Shown here: in pieces, positions 63,501-64,000 of the stretch
Layout of the letters: each line of letters begins with the position of its first letter
Position numbering within the stretch: position 1 is the stretch's first letter
Assembly (NCBI RefSeq): GCF_018139695.1
Contig: NZ_JAGSOG010000015.1
Coordinates: forward strand, 1 to 64,000
Reading direction: 5' to 3'
Length of the DNA stretch: 64,000 nucleotides
DNA from: Actinospica durhamensis
Lineage (GTDB): Bacteria > Actinomycetota > Actinomycetes > Streptomycetales > Catenulisporaceae
The notes under the pieces: generated by a model
What the model was told of the DNA's origin: nothing
Databases searched by the model: none
Seen by the model: the letters and a program-made list of their open reading frames with translations, nothing else
Program-made: the position numbers and the translations under genes

Positions 63501-64000
63501 CTACGCCAGCATCGCCACCCCGGTCTGGCTGCGGGCGCTCGGCATGCAGGTCGGTCGCGACGTCGAGGCCTCCACCGTGCTGGCCGTGCCCGCGATGACG
63601 AGCGTGGACAACGGCGCGTTCCTCGCCGACGACACCATGATCGCGCCCTACGAGCTGGCCGACGGCCTGCTCAGCGTCGGGCAGGTGCGCATCGGAAAGC
63701 GCGTGTTCGTCGGCAACTCCGGGATGGTCGGCCTCGGCCGCAAGCTGCCCAAGGGCAGCCTCGTCGGTGTGCTCTCGGCCGCGCCGGAGAAGGCCAAGCG
63801 CAACAAGTCGTACCTGGGCATGCCGCCGGAGCGGCTGCGCCGGGCGAGCCAGGACACGGACACCTCGCTCACCTACGACCCGCCCGCCCGGCTCAAGGCG
63901 GCCAGGGCCGCGGTCGAGATCTGCCGGCTGGTGCCCGCGTTCATCTCGGCCGGCCTCGCGCTGCTCGTCGCGGTCCTGCTCGCGCAGGTCGCCGCCGACC
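60541..64000 (+). CDS. Pls/PosA-type single-module non-ribosomal peptide synthetase (3' end outside window)
   Basis: At least 1153 residues of a membrane synthetase like epsilon-poly-L-lysine synthetase. Order: adenylation domain (about 20-520), thiolation domain with phosphopantetheine Ser571 (DAGGGSLAA), then a TIGR02353-type terminal region alternating transmembrane segments with hexapeptide-repeat-like modules (RIGRDAVLHS, VGARASVGTRSTLLPGARVG, later VGRDVEASTVL). Adenylation motifs IIFTSGSTGVPKG, NTYGPTEAT, YRSGDLV and TSGKVDR are intact. Specificity residues aligned to GrsA are D228 A229 E232 S271 I292 G294 T316 V324 V325 K510, close to the lysine code. A TGA at 60499 and no ATG or GTG make TTG 60541 the only early start. 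Pls has about 1300 residues, so roughly 150 are missing. Confidence 0.88.
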   Translation, partial: MPPYRLLADTARYGSATAAPSPRTLLDVLEATAAQHPHAPALDDGVSRLDYEALRTAVAEVAERLAEAGVGRGDRVGVHIPSGTAELYLAILGILAAGGAYVPVDVDDPPERAALVFGEAAVRAVVREGLRIDLTGTEAAAAAAATAAETVDDTAADDPSAGSRAAAPRPEDDAWIIFTSGSTGVPKGVAVTHRAAAAFVDAEARLFLQRAPLGPGDRVLAGLSVAFDASCEEMWLAWRHGACLVPAPRSLVRSGVDLGPWLVERGISAVSTVPTLAALWPAGALDRVRLLIFGGEACPPELAERLAVDGREVWNTYGPTEATVVATAALLTGEGPVRIGLPLDGWELAVIDAAGEPVGPGESGELVIAGVGLARYLDPEKDAAKYAALPAAGWDRAYRSGDLVRADPEGLVFLGRADEQVKLGGRRIELGEIDAALQALPGVAAAAAAVKGPTGGQILVGYLVLRAAGAEDVEPFDPAAARALLATRLPAALVPRIAVVEELPTRTSGKVDRLALPWPLPEPAGPAGAAAEERAAELTPAQEELAEHWAAVLGSRPLGLDADFFDAGGGSLAAARLVSVLRLTHPTVTVRDVYDNPGFSDLADRLAELAPATGAPRSLLGAHGEASEVRPVRLGFQVAQAAAMLPISVLGMVRWLTVLAAAGDLLGPAWAPRVSWWAVLAGFLLFVAPPGRILISALGARLLLRDLSPGSYPRGGRVHLRLWAAQTLAERLAAVSIASGPWLPLYARALGARIGRDAVLHSPPPITGHLRLDEGAAIEPEVDLTGHWVDGDLVHVGTIRVGARASVGTRSTLLPGARVGAHARIAPGSAVAGEVPEEEHWAGSPAKRVRPGKGAGKGAKAQALLAAEEFGPPAPPAFTRRWSVAYGCTALLLGLLPLAAAVPALAVLAAFLGGARTPWQAFGQGVAGLVPAVVVFFLAFAALVLAGVRALSLGMRPGDFPLHSLAAYRVWTTTQLMAMARIWLYPLYASIATPVWLRALGMQVGRDVEASTVLAVPAMTSVDNGAFLADDTMIAPYELADGLLSVGQVRIGKRVFVGNSGMVGLGRKLPKGSLVGVLSAAPEKAKRNKSYLGMPPERLRRASQDTDTSLTYDPPARLKAARAAVEICRLVPAFISAGLALLVAVLLAQVAAD

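Overview
The window is very GC-rich (about 70% or more by eye), nearly all coding, and frequently uses GTG and TTG starts. With LacI/ROK/IclR/TetR regulators, secreted glycosidases with carbohydrate-binding domains, two F420-type oxidoreductases and a Pls-type synthetase, this points to a soil actinobacterium of the Streptomyces/Catenulispora kind. No rRNA, tRNA, CRISPR array, transposase or phage gene was seen. The genus cannot be fixed from the sequence alone.

Layout. (1) 1-9.3 kb: the end of a GH1 beta-glucosidase translationally coupled to an MFS sugar transporter, then single-gene units (P-loop kinase, PCMT-like methyltransferase, siderophore-interacting flavoprotein, two alpha/beta hydrolases, APH-like kinase, two-lobed retropepsin-like protein). 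(2) 9.3-27.2 kb: a beta-glucan utilisation locus. It holds a GH3 beta-glucosidase, a Dpp/Opp-type ABC importer headed by its LacI regulator, a cytosolic GH30, a ROK regulator, and two secreted GH30 enzymes carrying ricin-type and F5/8C (discoidin) domains. LacI-type operator copies lie at 19679-19743, with one more inside the GH3 gene. (3) 27.2-35.7 kb: protocatechuate/4-hydroxybenzoate catabolism, a double-headed IclR regulator divergent from pcaIJHGBL-pobA. (4) 36.8-43.6 kb: two SDRs, a TetR regulator, an APH-type kinase, an ACAD10/11-like dehydrogenase and an acyl-CoA ligase. The set resembles the lva (levulinate/4-hydroxyacid) pathway and shares three copies of one palindromic operator. 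(5) 43.6-49.4 kb: ArsR-SRPBCC pair, two F420-type oxidoreductases, TetR plus MFS, and a tandem pair of duplicated lipoprotein genes. (6) 49.5-59.4 kb: FAD monooxygenase, PAS-PAS-GGDEF-EAL protein, PAP2 phosphatase, NUDIX, APRT-like enzyme, asparagine synthetase, M55 D-aminopeptidase and GNAT. (7) 59.4-64 kb: PPK2 polyphosphate kinase divergent from a large Pls/PosA-type single-module synthetase that runs off the window.

How it fits together. Secreted GH30s would cut a beta-glucan, the ABC importer and the MFS carrier would import the products, and cytosolic GH30, GH3 and GH1 would release glucose under LacI and ROK control. The aromatic and lva-like modules feed acyl-CoA intermediates to central metabolism.

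The most notable item is the terminal Pls-like gene. Its adenylation-domain specificity residues read D-A-E-S-I-G-T-V-V-K, close to the known lysine code, so it may make a poly-lysine-like cationic homopolymer. A set of genes with a TANNNT -10 box 6-8 bases before the start codon suggests many leaderless transcripts.
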